This document shows positions 35,401 to 43,574 of a stretch of DNA of 52,796 nucleotides, piece by piece. Each line of letters starts with the position of its first letter. Position 1 is the stretch's first letter. The notes beneath the pieces were generated by a model. It was not told where the DNA came from. It saw only the letters and a program-made list of their open reading frames with translations, and searched no databases. The stretch is from Bacteroidia bacterium (lineage in GTDB: Bacteria; Bacteroidota; Bacteroidia; SpSt-205). The stretch covers positions 1-52,796 of the forward strand of contig JANWXY010000020.1 in the NCBI GenBank assembly GCA_025057135.1, given 5' to 3'. The translations under genes and the position numbers were made by a program.

Positions 35401-36388
35401 TGATATTACCGCCCAGAAACGCCAAGGCGAACGAATCCGACACCTTCTACAAGAGGCCCAGGAAAAAGAGCGCTCCCTTTCTGCTTATGCAGCTGAGCTG
35501 GAAAAGATTCAGGCTCAACTCTTAGATACACAGTTAGAACTTACAGGACGCATCAACGCCCTCAATAATGCTGCTATTGTCTCTGAGACCGACCCCGAGG
35601 GACGAATAACCTTTGTAAATGATGAAGCGCTCTATCTCTGGGGTTATAGCCGAGAAGAGCTTATTGGCCAACCGCATAGTATCATTCGCAGTGGTGCTCA
35701 TCCGCCTAAGTTCTTTGAACGCATGTGGGACCGTATCAAAAGTGGCTTTGTCTGGCAAGGAGAGGTGCAGAATAAAGCCAAGGACGGAACTACCTTCTGG
35801 GTATATCTGACCATCACGCCCGTTTTGGACACGAACGGAAAGCCATACAAATACATTGGAGTCGCTTTTGATATTACCCGCCAGAAAGTACAAGCTCAGC
35901 GCCTTAAGGAGGCTCTGCGCCAGTTAGAAGGTAGTAGTATCTCCGTTCAGATGGACTATCTGCCGTGGTTCATCACTGACAAGCAGGGCTTGATACAAGC
36001 GGCCAGTTCGGCTCTTCTGCATATGCTCGGCTACTCCAGAGACCAGTTCATCGGGCAGTCGGCAAAAATTCTGCGCAGCCCTACGACACCACCGCATGTA
36101 TTCATGGACATGTGGGCCACCTTAGGTAATAACCGTCCATGGCTTGGGTTCATCTCGAACCGAGATGCTTATGGAAAGGATATTCTATGCTTTTTGGCGA
36201 TTTTCCCTCAGCAAGATTATCACTTTGCCGTTCTCCTACCTGCTCAGCATGCCTGCGACCTTCTCAAAGCCGATTGGCTCAAAAACTACGTACCCATAGA
36301 ACTTTTGAAGGAATACGAGCTGCGCTTAGAAGCTAAGGCACATGAGATAGCAGAGCTGAGAAAAATCGTAGAAATGCTCCAAGGTTGA
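32432..36388 (+). CDS. Membrane sensor protein with GAF and six PAS domains, no recognised output domain
   Basis: 1318 residues. TM1 at 3-26, a periplasmic helical region 27-120, TM2 at 121-144, then a cytoplasmic coiled segment, a GAF domain (about 245-395), a long coiled coil, and PAS domains at about 445-548, 595-705, 750-860, 885-995, 1042-1152 and 1172-1270. PAS2-5 repeat with a period of about 145 residues: a coiled coil, E(L)xGQIxAVxNAAIVxETD.xGxI..VN, EELxGQxHxxxxSG, MWxxIxxGxxWxGEVxNxxKxGxxxWxxxTITPVxxxxGxxxKYIGVxFDIT. It ends in a coiled coil (1273-1318). No HisKA/HATPase, GGDEF, EAL, MCP or phosphatase motif is visible. Last gene of the operon (ATGA overlap). Signal output must act through a partner, or the protein is a ligand-sensing scaffold. 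Confidence 0.85.
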   Translation: MRIWGLIFFIAGVLWFIGGAMIYVNFIEAKAHAEAQKLREDVVLLMQLRRLIASEDASMDSLFQATERLPEASSIQPLLRRMSEGIDTEADRQNLQNQLTRIENRYFSSLASLEQERHRRLILWLLILGLGALIGIGAGFFLMSRQYRGEISAHEATLSVLHKWKQADWQSSIPSEAAGAKVLTSLRNVWHGVDSFIRSLSEGKAEHPLPAEDHPLLHRIQQLQRVLRERWDTQSEQALTLRSLAAFSEILKESETIPQLAERTIVLLCRELSAHMGALFVRDQDELSLVGTYAYDLSQVTQRRFRIGEGFVGQAAAEKRLLRIHPVPSGYLRLRSGLGEAPPHTLLLIPLIFQDEAYGVVELASLEAFSSAAEPFLQKIGEHIGAALANFISRERLTALLNEEQSLRKTLEEKQAELLRSAQLMEEAQNKLIESQTQLASQISAIRSAALVIELTAQGEITFANEAFLNAGLFAPGQIRGRYFPQLVTDTNLSQSLQEAFSTRATWQGSLPVQTAAGDILWLQATFAPLEGLSSAGYIGICFDISRQKAQEEELRRMLEQTLLQEERLRETNQRLQSLNEELLHTQTELKGQIAAVGNAAIVSETDLQGRIIRVNELFLDIYGYRAEEILGQNHRILKSGHQSDEVFEEMWRTITHGQVWRGEVRNRAKNGQYYWILLTITPVLSPEGKVLKYIGVGFDITAQKRQEEELRSALELSQAQQRELRIYTQQLQAAQEEMRRTQVELRGQITAVNNAAIVAETDPDGRITFVNDAFCGISGYTREELLGQSHSLLKSGRHDDAFYQSLWKALKEKRMWRGIFCNKRKDGSLYWVASAITPVLDTRGRLVKYIAVSFDLTAQIQQEEQLRAYAEELRRAQAELRGQILAVGNAAYLMETDLHGNLLYANSAALEAWGYRWEEVVGQNLRFLSSGHHAPEFWQEMWATIQSGQVWQSEVLNRSKSGELFWQLLTITPIQDPEGRIFKYIGVAFDITAQKRQGERIRHLLQEAQEKERSLSAYAAELEKIQAQLLDTQLELTGRINALNNAAIVSETDPEGRITFVNDEALYLWGYSREELIGQPHSIIRSGAHPPKFFERMWDRIKSGFVWQGEVQNKAKDGTTFWVYLTITPVLDTNGKPYKYIGVAFDITRQKVQAQRLKEALRQLEGSSISVQMDYLPWFITDKQGLIQAASSALLHMLGYSRDQFIGQSAKILRSPTTPPHVFMDMWATLGNNRPWLGFISNRDAYGKDILCFLAIFPQQDYHFAVLLPAQHACDLLKADWLKNYVPIELLKEYELRLEAKAHEIAELRKIVEMLQG

Positions 36389-36541
36389 AAACCGATATAC
36401 GCTCTTCAGACCCAGCGGTACGGTTCAGCCCGAAGCCCTGCCCGCACGAGGGCAATCGTATTCCGATAAAATTTGGCAAGGCATCACGAGGGAAATATGT
36501 CCTCGTGGAGTCTGTCATAGCAAACTTGTCCGACAAAGTCG

Positions 36542-36549
36542 TATCTTTG
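36542..36549 (+). promoter_or_regulatory. Promoter element TATCTTTG in the 349-bp gap after the PAS gene
   Basis: Exact TAnnTTTG, 5 bases before ATG 36555. Upstream in this gap (36389-36541) I see two hairpins: GCCCT/AGGGC (36435-36453) and CACGAGG/CCTCGTG (36485-36507), neither followed by a clear U-tract. Confidence 0.6.
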
Positions 36550-36554
36550 GCTTG

Positions 36555-36695
36555 ATGACATGTTTTTATTTGATAGGTAACAAACTTTGTCAGGCTTACC
36601 TCTCAGATGAGAGATACGCTGTAAGTAATCTTATACTCCTCGCTGACTTCAACTTGAGTAGAGCAGCATTCGTTCCCTATGATTGCTTCTCTTGA
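36555..36695 (+). CDS. Candidate 46-residue protein from a predicted leaderless mRNA
   Basis: ATG 36555 stands 5 bases after an exact promoter octamer and the frame runs 46 codons to TGA (36693-36695). The peptide (MTCFYLIGNKLCQAYLSDER..., ending ..RAAFVPYDCFS) has three Cys and no recognised family or signal peptide. It could be the first gene of a unit with the lipoprotein 42 bp downstream. The evidence is promoter geometry only. Confidence 0.35.
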   Translation: MTCFYLIGNKLCQAYLSDERYAVSNLILLADFNLSRAAFVPYDCFS

Positions 36696-36737
36696 TGTTT
36701 GCACCGATTTTCCTGAGAAATCTAATACTAAACTTAT

Positions 36738-37418
36738 ATGCTTATGCGGAAAAGCCTTGCATTTGTAGTATTAGGCTTGATAGTTTTTTCACCGAACCTT
36801 TCGGGATGTAAAAAAGCAAGAAGAGTTAAGTCTGCGATCGTCAATCTCTCTGGGGAACAATCAGAGTCCTCCGAATCCGATGATAGTAATAGTTCGGAAA
36901 GTTCGTCAGAAAATTCGTCGGAAAGCTCATCAGAAAGTACAACTACTGAAAGCAGTGATGCGCAAAGTGAAGGAGTTGATGTATCGAGTTTCCTTGGAAC
37001 CTGGAAAGGTGAGGGGGTATGGCAGTTTAAGATTCCCGGCAAGCTTAAGATGAGAGCGCCCGATAATGCGCAAGAAATCACTCTCACTATCAAGGAGTCA
37101 GATGCCTCAGATGCAGACTTGTATGTTGTAATAGATGATGACCAGCCTCTCCCTGCACATGTAGAAGGAGATAAGTTCACGGTGGCAAAGGAAGAGAGTC
37201 GGGAAATTGTGAAAGAACTGGCCAAGGGTTTAGAAGAAAGTTTTCGGAATGAAGGAAATATCATAGAAGTCGTTCCCGCCGGACTTCTTATAGAGGGTAG
37301 CCTCTTAGACTCTGGTATGCTTCACTTTGTTATGAGAATACGATTCAAACTCCTCCGAGGAGATTTGGAGGAGAAATTTGAAATGAAGCTTGAAGCTGAT
37401 ATGAGCAAGATTTCTTGA
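36738..37418 (+). CDS. Lipoprotein with Ser/Glu-rich linker and beta-rich C-terminal domain
   Basis: 226 residues (or 224 from the second ATG at 36744). A lipoprotein signal peptide with lipobox LSGC (Cys24) is followed by basic KKARR. A low-complexity acidic Ser/Glu/Asn spacer covers about 39-80, then a domain of about 140 residues that starts FLGTWKGEGVWQF and continues with paired strands (EITLTIKESDASDADLYVVIDDDQ, ..MLHFVMRIRFKLLRGDLEEKFEMKLEADMS), reminiscent of lipocalin-like lipoprotein domains. Function unknown; outer-membrane location likely. The region is visibly more AT-rich than its neighbours. Confidence 0.75.
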   Translation: MLMRKSLAFVVLGLIVFSPNLSGCKKARRVKSAIVNLSGEQSESSESDDSNSSESSSENSSESSSESTTTESSDAQSEGVDVSSFLGTWKGEGVWQFKIPGKLKMRAPDNAQEITLTIKESDASDADLYVVIDDDQPLPAHVEGDKFTVAKEESREIVKELAKGLEESFRNEGNIIEVVPAGLLIEGSLLDSGMLHFVMRIRFKLLRGDLEEKFEMKLEADMSKIS

Positions 37419-37449
37419 TAAGGTTTTTTTGTTGAAGACTTATAAAGTA

Positions 37450-37489
37450 GGGGAACTTGGGGGCAATATGACTGCTATCCGAGTTCCCC
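37450..37489 (+). terminator. Hairpin terminator after the lipoprotein gene
   Basis: Stem GGGGAACT/AGTTCCCC (8 bp) with a 24-base loop, then GAGTTTTATTC. The long loop lowers confidence. Confidence 0.55.
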
Positions 37490-37567
37490 GAGTTTTATTC
37501 TTAGGGTTCTGTGTATTGTGAGCTTACATGGTCAAGTATGAGAGAGTGAAAGGCTACTAAAAATGCA

Positions 37568-37597
37568 CCGAGCGCGCCCCCAAAAGGACGCGCTCGG
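37568..37597 (-). terminator. Rho-independent terminator of the T9SS adhesin gene
   Basis: Perfect 9-bp stem CCGAGCGCG/CGCGCTCGG with a 12-base loop. On the minus strand it is followed by TGCATTTTTAG. It lies 25 bp beyond the stop at 37622. Confidence 0.85.
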
Positions 37598-37621
37598 ACA
37601 CGAAGATATCGCTATCTTACT

Positions 37622-40600
37622 TTACTGCTTTACCCAGCGTAACCGGAGCGAGCCTACTTCTACGATATAGACCCCTGCGCTGAGGCTTTCTACGGGTAGT
37701 TGGAATCTCTCTTCGGCAGCGTATCCCTCCCATAACAAGGTACCTGTTATCGTGAGTATTCTGACGGGATAGCCAGGCTCACTTAGTTCTAACCATGCTT
37801 CATCTCGGGAGGGGTTAGGGACTATAGAGGCTCTCAGTTCTCGGGGACTACCCATGAGTACCTCTACCACATCAGAATAGTAAGCGCTCCCAGAGCGTTC
37901 TCGGACGATTATTCTGTACAGATAGCGCGTATTAGGCTGAACGTCGTAGTCCTTCCATCCATATTCGCCTATATCCCCCCGTTTGTCTAAGTAAGATTGA
38001 GCCTGATATATGGTCACCGTCTGCCATGTATGACCATCTACTGAACGCTGGATTTCGTGATAATCGGCTGTTGCCCAGTCTTGGCGAATAGCATAGTTTA
38101 GCTCCGCGTATCTGTCTCTAGCGACACCTCTTACATAAATGAATTGCGTGGTCAGAGGACGAGGGCTCTGCGCTATGGCAAACTCAGAGAAATCTGGGAC
38201 CTGCAGACGTCCGGTCTGGTGAGCTTGATCATAAGGCGAGCCTTCGCACATTCCCTCAAATCCAAATAGAAGAGGAGAACCTAAGGGGCGTTTCACGACA
38301 GCATATCCACTACCCGTAGCATTTGTGTAGTTTCGAGCATACAGACGGATATGATAGGAAGTCGGCAGTCCTCCTATGCGCTCTATGACCCAATACCCAT
38401 TGTCTAAGTTAGGCAATGTGCCGAATGGAGCCCCACAATCCACTTGTGTCACAGGATAAGGAGGAGGCAGCGTAGGCCATGGCAAAAAGTAAGCCAGTAG
38501 CTGCCCAAAAGCCGGAGCCTGGTCAAATAAAATCTCACCTCTCTGATACCCTTTGCCACTTGGAAGGTGGCCGACTGGTAGATAATACCAGTTATCCCGA
38601 GCAGAAGTGTTTAGGTTCCGCCGAAGGAGCCCAGATACATAGCTGTTCGTATTTCCGATAGATACAGCATTCGCTGCGGCTCTCTTGACGAAAGTTTCAT
38701 GGCCTTGGAGATAGCCATCTATGACCCCCATGGTGAGAGTTAGATTTCCCTCTATGGTCAGAGGGGTCTGGAGGATTAATCGGCGATTGGGGAGCGTTTG
38801 AGCCATCTCTAAGTTGTAGGGGTCTCCGGCGCCTTCTTTCTTGTAACGCTGGTCTACACTGCCAACGAAGCGCATTTGAGAACCGGTCTGGGCATTTAGG
38901 ATAGCATTGGGCTGCAGCCAGTAATCTCCACAGATATTTATGCTGCCAGTATTTGTCAGAGTTAGGAGGGCATTAGATAAAATCGTGATATGGCGGCAGG
39001 CCGCCGCTCCAGCTATGACGGGCTGAAATGGCGTACCGGGCTGGATAGTCACATCTTTGGCGCAGGTAGGAATTTCACAGTCCCCCCAGTTGGACGGGTT
39101 GAACCAGTCGCTACTGACTTCTCCTCGCCATAGTCCTACAGGGCGTTGAACATCTAAAACGGAGTTTCCACTACCCGTTGGGTAGAAAATGTTACAAGTG
39201 GTGGTACCACAAGCCCGATTAGCATTGATCACAGATTGGAGGGCGATATTGTATAGTCCATGAGGTAGAGTGGAGGCAACTTGAAACTGGAAGGAGAAAC
39301 GAATAGTATCACCCATAGGCACCCCTGGATTGATGCCCCAGGTCAGGATGGTATTTCCACCTGCTGTACTGATTACTGGCTCATGTGCGGTAAAGTTGAT
39401 CAGTCCATTTGTGCTATTGGACACGTAAATACCGCTCGGTATCACTACCCGTACGCTATCATCCGCCCCCGTGCTTGCTGGGCCGCGATTTACTATGGTG
39501 ACAGTCAAGAGATAAGTACCGCCGCAGCTATTGACAGTTACGTCTGGGGCTGAGATAGTCGTCTCATAAGGTGTAACAACATTTGTGAGAGCGATAAGGG
39601 GAGAGTTGCTTATCTGATACCGCGGCTCGCCGCATATAGTTCTATACAGAGTGAAGAATCTTAGTTGGGCACCACTCACAAATGAGCAGCTGGTGGCAAT
39701 GCGAAAACGAAGCCTGATTTTATCATTTCCAGTATGAGGGAGCCCATTAGAGAGACCAGGAATGAAAGCTGCTAAGTTCCAGTACCGCAGAACTAAGAAA
39801 GTAGCTGGGTCTGGAATGGAGCTCCATGCGGCACTGAGTGGATACTGAGCTTGACCAGAGTTAGGAACATAGCTTGTTCCAGGTGGAAGTATAAAATAAA
39901 AGGTAGGCAGGTAAGCGTGTCCAGTGCCTCCATTGTTGAGTTCTACTTCCACGGTGAGTGTATCGCAGAGTTCTGAGGGAGAAGGCGATATTGTAGCACT
40001 ACTTAGGATAAGGGGATTGGCAGGTATGAAGGCCAGGCGAGCATTTGGAGCAGAATTCAAACATGGATAAGTAGAGAGGGGATTAGGATAGCCTTGGCAA
40101 TCCCATCCTACACGGGCTATCAAGGTATCTGGACAGCTCGTGACCAGAGCCCTTACATAGAAGTACCTGTCTTGCCCTGCGAGTATATTTCCAATGGGGT
40201 AGTAGCCACCAGTGGGGGTAATGGACAAGTTTGTGGCTGCATCTATTACTTGAGTGACGGAAAGTCCGCCGTTCGGCGCAGTGAAGAATAAGAAAGCGTT
40301 CGGCGCTGAACTGACATTAGAGGTGTTAGATACTTTGACATACCATTCTACAGTCTGCTGAGGGGCAACTACAGGATTGATGACCCCCTCTACTGAGAGA
40401 CGAGGACCATTGAAGCGAAGGCGATACCCGTTGGGAAGGGGACGAGCGTTGATTACAGAAGAGATTCGCCCGCTGAAAGTGATCCGTACAGGGACATACT
40501 CCTCGGTCTCAATAGCTGTAGCGCAGGTGGGCCGCACACGAAATCTAAGTACCCCCTTGAATCCATCATCGCTGGGAGAAAGGGGACCTCCACCAGAAGT

Positions 40601-41350
40601 GAAAGCCCCAGAAGTCTGAAAAATAAGGGTAGAGGCATTGGGATTGATGGGTTCAACTGCACCCACAGCTGTCTGTTGGGCTAAGCAAGTTATGCTGGTA
40701 TTCGTGGGATTTCCTTGGGTCCGGTCATGGGTGAGCTGTCCTGTGCCTATCACATATCGCCACCCAGTAGGCAGAGTAACCCGAAACTCAGTCGGAATGC
40801 TCCACTGCCGATACTCATAAGGGAAGAGGTTTCCTGTACAGTCTCCTGCATTCCCCATGTAGAGGTGATAATGGTAGGTTACCTGCGGATATGGGCTCGG
40901 GCAGCCGTTTGCGGACACCAGAGCATCGCCTGATGAAAAAGTGTAGCCGATAATTTCCACGGCATCAGTCCACTCTCCACAAGCGAATCTATTAGCAGCA
41001 GAATGCGGAGCAGCCTGACTACCAAGCCCAGCAGATGATGAGGTAGTATAGAGCAAAGGCACAACCTCAACTTGCTGACGGATATTACCCGGATTCACAG
41101 CCACAGTTATCCGAATCCACACCTCTACAGAGTCGCCGTTTTCCCAAACAAAGCCACCAGGCACTACTCCGGCTGAGGATAGCGCAGATACACTCATATT
41201 GACTGCAAACCGATTACAGTTTGGTGACCCGCCACAGGCGGGGTCATTTATGACCGGCACAGTGCCTTGATACACTATTCCACTAAACTTTCGTATGCGG
41301 ATCTGGGCATTTACGGGAGAGAATCTATCACCCTGTGTCCTAAGTTCCAT
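37622..41350 (-). CDS. T9SS-secreted giant protein, C-terminal part (probably split by a frameshift)
   Basis: 1242 residues with no signal peptide. It has many beta-sandwich segments of the DUF11/CARDB type (LSVEGVINPVVAPQQTVEWYVKVSNTSN..., VTIVNRGPASTGADDSVRVVIPSG), then a WRGEVSSDWFNPSNWGDCEIP motif with a beta-solenoid-like stretch (common in Bacteroidota surface proteins), a fibronectin-like segment, and a type A sorting domain (IVPNPSRDEAWLELSEPG..., ending LRLRWVKQ). The start overlaps the end of the N-terminal part by 11 bases in another frame. A T9SS cargo without a signal peptide would not be exported, so this and the next ORF are probably one gene. Confidence 0.8.
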   Translation of the reverse strand: MELRTQGDRFSPVNAQIRIRKFSGIVYQGTVPVINDPACGGSPNCNRFAVNMSVSALSSAGVVPGGFVWENGDSVEVWIRITVAVNPGNIRQQVEVVPLLYTTSSSAGLGSQAAPHSAANRFACGEWTDAVEIIGYTFSSGDALVSANGCPSPYPQVTYHYHLYMGNAGDCTGNLFPYEYRQWSIPTEFRVTLPTGWRYVIGTGQLTHDRTQGNPTNTSITCLAQQTAVGAVEPINPNASTLIFQTSGAFTSGGGPLSPSDDGFKGVLRFRVRPTCATAIETEEYVPVRITFSGRISSVINARPLPNGYRLRFNGPRLSVEGVINPVVAPQQTVEWYVKVSNTSNVSSAPNAFLFFTAPNGGLSVTQVIDAATNLSITPTGGYYPIGNILAGQDRYFYVRALVTSCPDTLIARVGWDCQGYPNPLSTYPCLNSAPNARLAFIPANPLILSSATISPSPSELCDTLTVEVELNNGGTGHAYLPTFYFILPPGTSYVPNSGQAQYPLSAAWSSIPDPATFLVLRYWNLAAFIPGLSNGLPHTGNDKIRLRFRIATSCSFVSGAQLRFFTLYRTICGEPRYQISNSPLIALTNVVTPYETTISAPDVTVNSCGGTYLLTVTIVNRGPASTGADDSVRVVIPSGIYVSNSTNGLINFTAHEPVISTAGGNTILTWGINPGVPMGDTIRFSFQFQVASTLPHGLYNIALQSVINANRACGTTTCNIFYPTGSGNSVLDVQRPVGLWRGEVSSDWFNPSNWGDCEIPTCAKDVTIQPGTPFQPVIAGAAACRHITILSNALLTLTNTGSINICGDYWLQPNAILNAQTGSQMRFVGSVDQRYKKEGAGDPYNLEMAQTLPNRRLILQTPLTIEGNLTLTMGVIDGYLQGHETFVKRAAANAVSIGNTNSYVSGLLRRNLNTSARDNWYYLPVGHLPSGKGYQRGEILFDQAPAFGQLLAYFLPWPTLPPPYPVTQVDCGAPFGTLPNLDNGYWVIERIGGLPTSYHIRLYARNYTNATGSGYAVVKRPLGSPLLFGFEGMCEGSPYDQAHQTGRLQVPDFSEFAIAQSPRPLTTQFIYVRGVARDRYAELNYAIRQDWATADYHEIQRSVDGHTWQTVTIYQAQSYLDKRGDIGEYGWKDYDVQPNTRYLYRIIVRERSGSAYYSDVVEVLMGSPRELRASIVPNPSRDEAWLELSEPGYPVRILTITGTLLWEGYAAEERFQLPVESLSAGVYIVEVGSLRLRWVKQ

Positions 41351-43448
41351 ATGGGCCCAAGCGAATTGCTACGGTGCTCCGGAAGTGCGTATAACCCCCC
41401 CTGAAGTGAGCGACCCCGGTGTCCGTAACCATGAAGCGGTCAGTACGAATCTTAGTGAAGTCCAAGGTACCTGAGCCATCCGGCAGACCATCGTTGTCAT
41501 TATCTGGAAGTCCATAGGAAGTGCGTCTAAGAGAAAAACCTATGAACTCCATCCCGTTAGGACAAGCCGTAGGGCAGTTGAGCGCTATCTGGGTGGTACG
41601 CGGCATACCATAGCAATAGCCTGGTGTCGGGTTACAACTTGGATTCGGATTGTAAAACAAACGGGAGGTGATACTATAGCTACCCGGTGTCCCGCAGGTG
41701 AAAGTAAGCGGAATACAGAGGTAAGAGTTTTGGAATGCATCGTAGCTCCAGCCAGCCGGCCTATTGGGATGGGTAAAATTCACTCGTAGAGTGGTACCTG
41801 TTTGGACAGCCGATGCCGCATTCCAGTGGATAAAAGTGCTCGGCAGAACTCCAACCCACTGAAGCGGAGCCCCAGTATAGACAACGCCGGGTGGCAGTTG
41901 AATCTCCCACTGATATACGTAGTTTGTAGAAGAAGGAGCCCCGTTTATGTTCTGAACATCGGGGGTAATATGCCAATAGTTTCCTGGTCCCCCATCTACT
42001 GTGATGCATAGATTGAATGTCTGTCCATCAGTTACGGCTCCAGGATGAGAGTTGATCAAATTCGCCCCGATACGATTTCTGAGTAAGCTGCTTCCATGGG
42101 GAGAGGTATAAGTATCATTACATCCACTACGATAAGAGAGAGCCCAACCAAACTGACGAAGGGTAGTATTTCCTGGGCTGCAGGAGGGCTGGCAAACATA
42201 CTGGTCAAACTCTATGTACAAGGTGTCTCCTGCTGCCAAAGGCTGAGGCACTCGCAGGGTGCATCGTCGCACCACATTCGGCACGGTGAAACAGCTATTG
42301 GCAGGACCCGCTTCTGCTGCTATGATTTGGCGAGGCAGTATAGGTCCTCCTGCTCCGATACGAACTGTCAAGCTGCCTGTATCTATGCGAGAGGGAGGAT
42401 TGGCTGCTGCAGAAAATGGCGGCAAGGGCAGCACATACAGAATCACTTCTAAGTCATACGCTGGTCCCGTACCATTATTTACCGCCCGAAATAGAATACG
42501 ACTAGCATTGCCGGGTGCGTCTCCATAGCAACTGCTCTCATTTAGGATGACCATAGCATTGCCAGAAGGAGGAAATGCTGGCGTCACGACATTTGGTACG
42601 AGTCCATTAGCTGTTACGGCTACTCCGCCAGTTTCTATCTCCACTACACAGGTATCTCCACCACACCCCCAGCCAACTTGAAAAACTGAGTTGAGATTAG
42701 AGCAGGTGTTTATCTGATAGCTGACAGTAAAAGTAATGCTCTCATTGGGATCAAAGAAGGCATCGCCATTTCCTATACTCGTAAAATGAACCCCTGAGAA
42801 TGCCAGCTCTAAAAAGTTTGGCGTGTGTGTTTGGATAGTGCCCCCAGTAGCGCCTGTGATAGCTATTCCACTCCCCGCTGTTTCACGGTGCCAAAATGAA
42901 GATAATCGTCCATTTCCCGCATTTTTCACAGTGAACGTACGAGAGAAAACTGCGGGCGCTGTTGGCGTTAGGTACGATTTGTTGGTTATGCTAAGGTAAC
43001 TTAGGGCAGGACGGAGCGCGGTATAATTCGGGGTCGTGTAGTTGATTGTTTGCGTGCCTCCACCCCACGTGAGTGTGTAAGTATTGTTTAGCTGCCCATT
43101 TTGGTTGTCCAGGATAGACAATAAAGCACAGGAAGCGCTCGCTGAAAAGGTGATAGTGAATGAAGACTGCGCAGGAATAGTCGGCAGTCCAAACTTCGGT
43201 GCGTTCGCAGGCGAAATAGTCAGCTCAGATACAGTGGCTGGGCTGACAGAGCCGGGCTGATAACTTATTCCGGGAGGGAGCTGTATGTGGAGTTCAGGCG
43301 AAGAGAGAGCAAGCGCAGTATTATTGGTGATAGTTACAGAGAACGAACCCGCTTCGCCGCATACGGTGAGCGTAGGTTGTACAGAGGAAATAGTCTGAGA
43401 AAGTAATAGCCCAGCGATAAGGTGAATGACTTGTAAGGTCCTTTTCAT
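41340..43448 (-). CDS. T9SS-secreted giant protein, N-terminal part (probably split by a frameshift)
   Basis: 702 residues. Signal peptide 1-17 (..GLLLS, then Gln). DUF11-like repeats follow (LTVCGEAGSFSVTITNNTALALSSPELHIQLPPGISYQPGSV; YLSITNKSYLTPTAPAVFSRTFTVKNAGNG; ..). It stops at TAG inside what looks like another repeat (..HFRSTVAIRLGPYGT) without a sorting domain. The downstream ORF continues the same kind of sequence in the next frame. Upstream, TATTTTG (one base short of the octamer) lies about 15 bases before ATG 43448. Joined, the product would be about 1940 residues, likely an adhesin or surface-layer-type protein. Confidence 0.8.
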   Translation of the reverse strand: MKRTLQVIHLIAGLLLSQTISSVQPTLTVCGEAGSFSVTITNNTALALSSPELHIQLPPGISYQPGSVSPATVSELTISPANAPKFGLPTIPAQSSFTITFSASASCALLSILDNQNGQLNNTYTLTWGGGTQTINYTTPNYTALRPALSYLSITNKSYLTPTAPAVFSRTFTVKNAGNGRLSSFWHRETAGSGIAITGATGGTIQTHTPNFLELAFSGVHFTSIGNGDAFFDPNESITFTVSYQINTCSNLNSVFQVGWGCGGDTCVVEIETGGVAVTANGLVPNVVTPAFPPSGNAMVILNESSCYGDAPGNASRILFRAVNNGTGPAYDLEVILYVLPLPPFSAAANPPSRIDTGSLTVRIGAGGPILPRQIIAAEAGPANSCFTVPNVVRRCTLRVPQPLAAGDTLYIEFDQYVCQPSCSPGNTTLRQFGWALSYRSGCNDTYTSPHGSSLLRNRIGANLINSHPGAVTDGQTFNLCITVDGGPGNYWHITPDVQNINGAPSSTNYVYQWEIQLPPGVVYTGAPLQWVGVLPSTFIHWNAASAVQTGTTLRVNFTHPNRPAGWSYDAFQNSYLCIPLTFTCGTPGSYSITSRLFYNPNPSCNPTPGYCYGMPRTTQIALNCPTACPNGMEFIGFSLRRTSYGLPDNDNDGLPDGSGTLDFTKIRTDRFMVTDTGVAHFRGGYTHFRSTVAIRLGPYGT

Positions 43449-43561
43449 TTCTCATAGACATTGCAAAATACGCAAAATCATTCTGGATAGTTGCAGGTGT
43501 CTGCCTTTCCTGAGGATGGACTGTAAGTAAAGAAGCCTCTCTTTGCTGCTGTGTGATTGAG

Positions 43562-43569
43562 TATTTTTG
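43562..43569 (+). promoter_or_regulatory. Promoter element TATTTTTG, 5 bases before GTG 43575
   Basis: Exact TAnnTTTG. A GGAGG (43570-43574) follows it and would suit ATG 43581, but it would fall upstream of the predicted transcription start. Confidence 0.6.
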
Positions 43570-43574
43570 GGAGG

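Noticed and set aside
36435-36507. Two hairpins after the PAS gene as a structured ncRNA
   Set aside because: Stems are only 5-7 bp, with no covariation evidence or promoter directly upstream.
37568-37597. Plus-strand terminator of the lipoprotein gene
   Set aside because: No T-run follows on the plus strand; the U-tract is on the minus-strand side, so it belongs to the adhesin gene.
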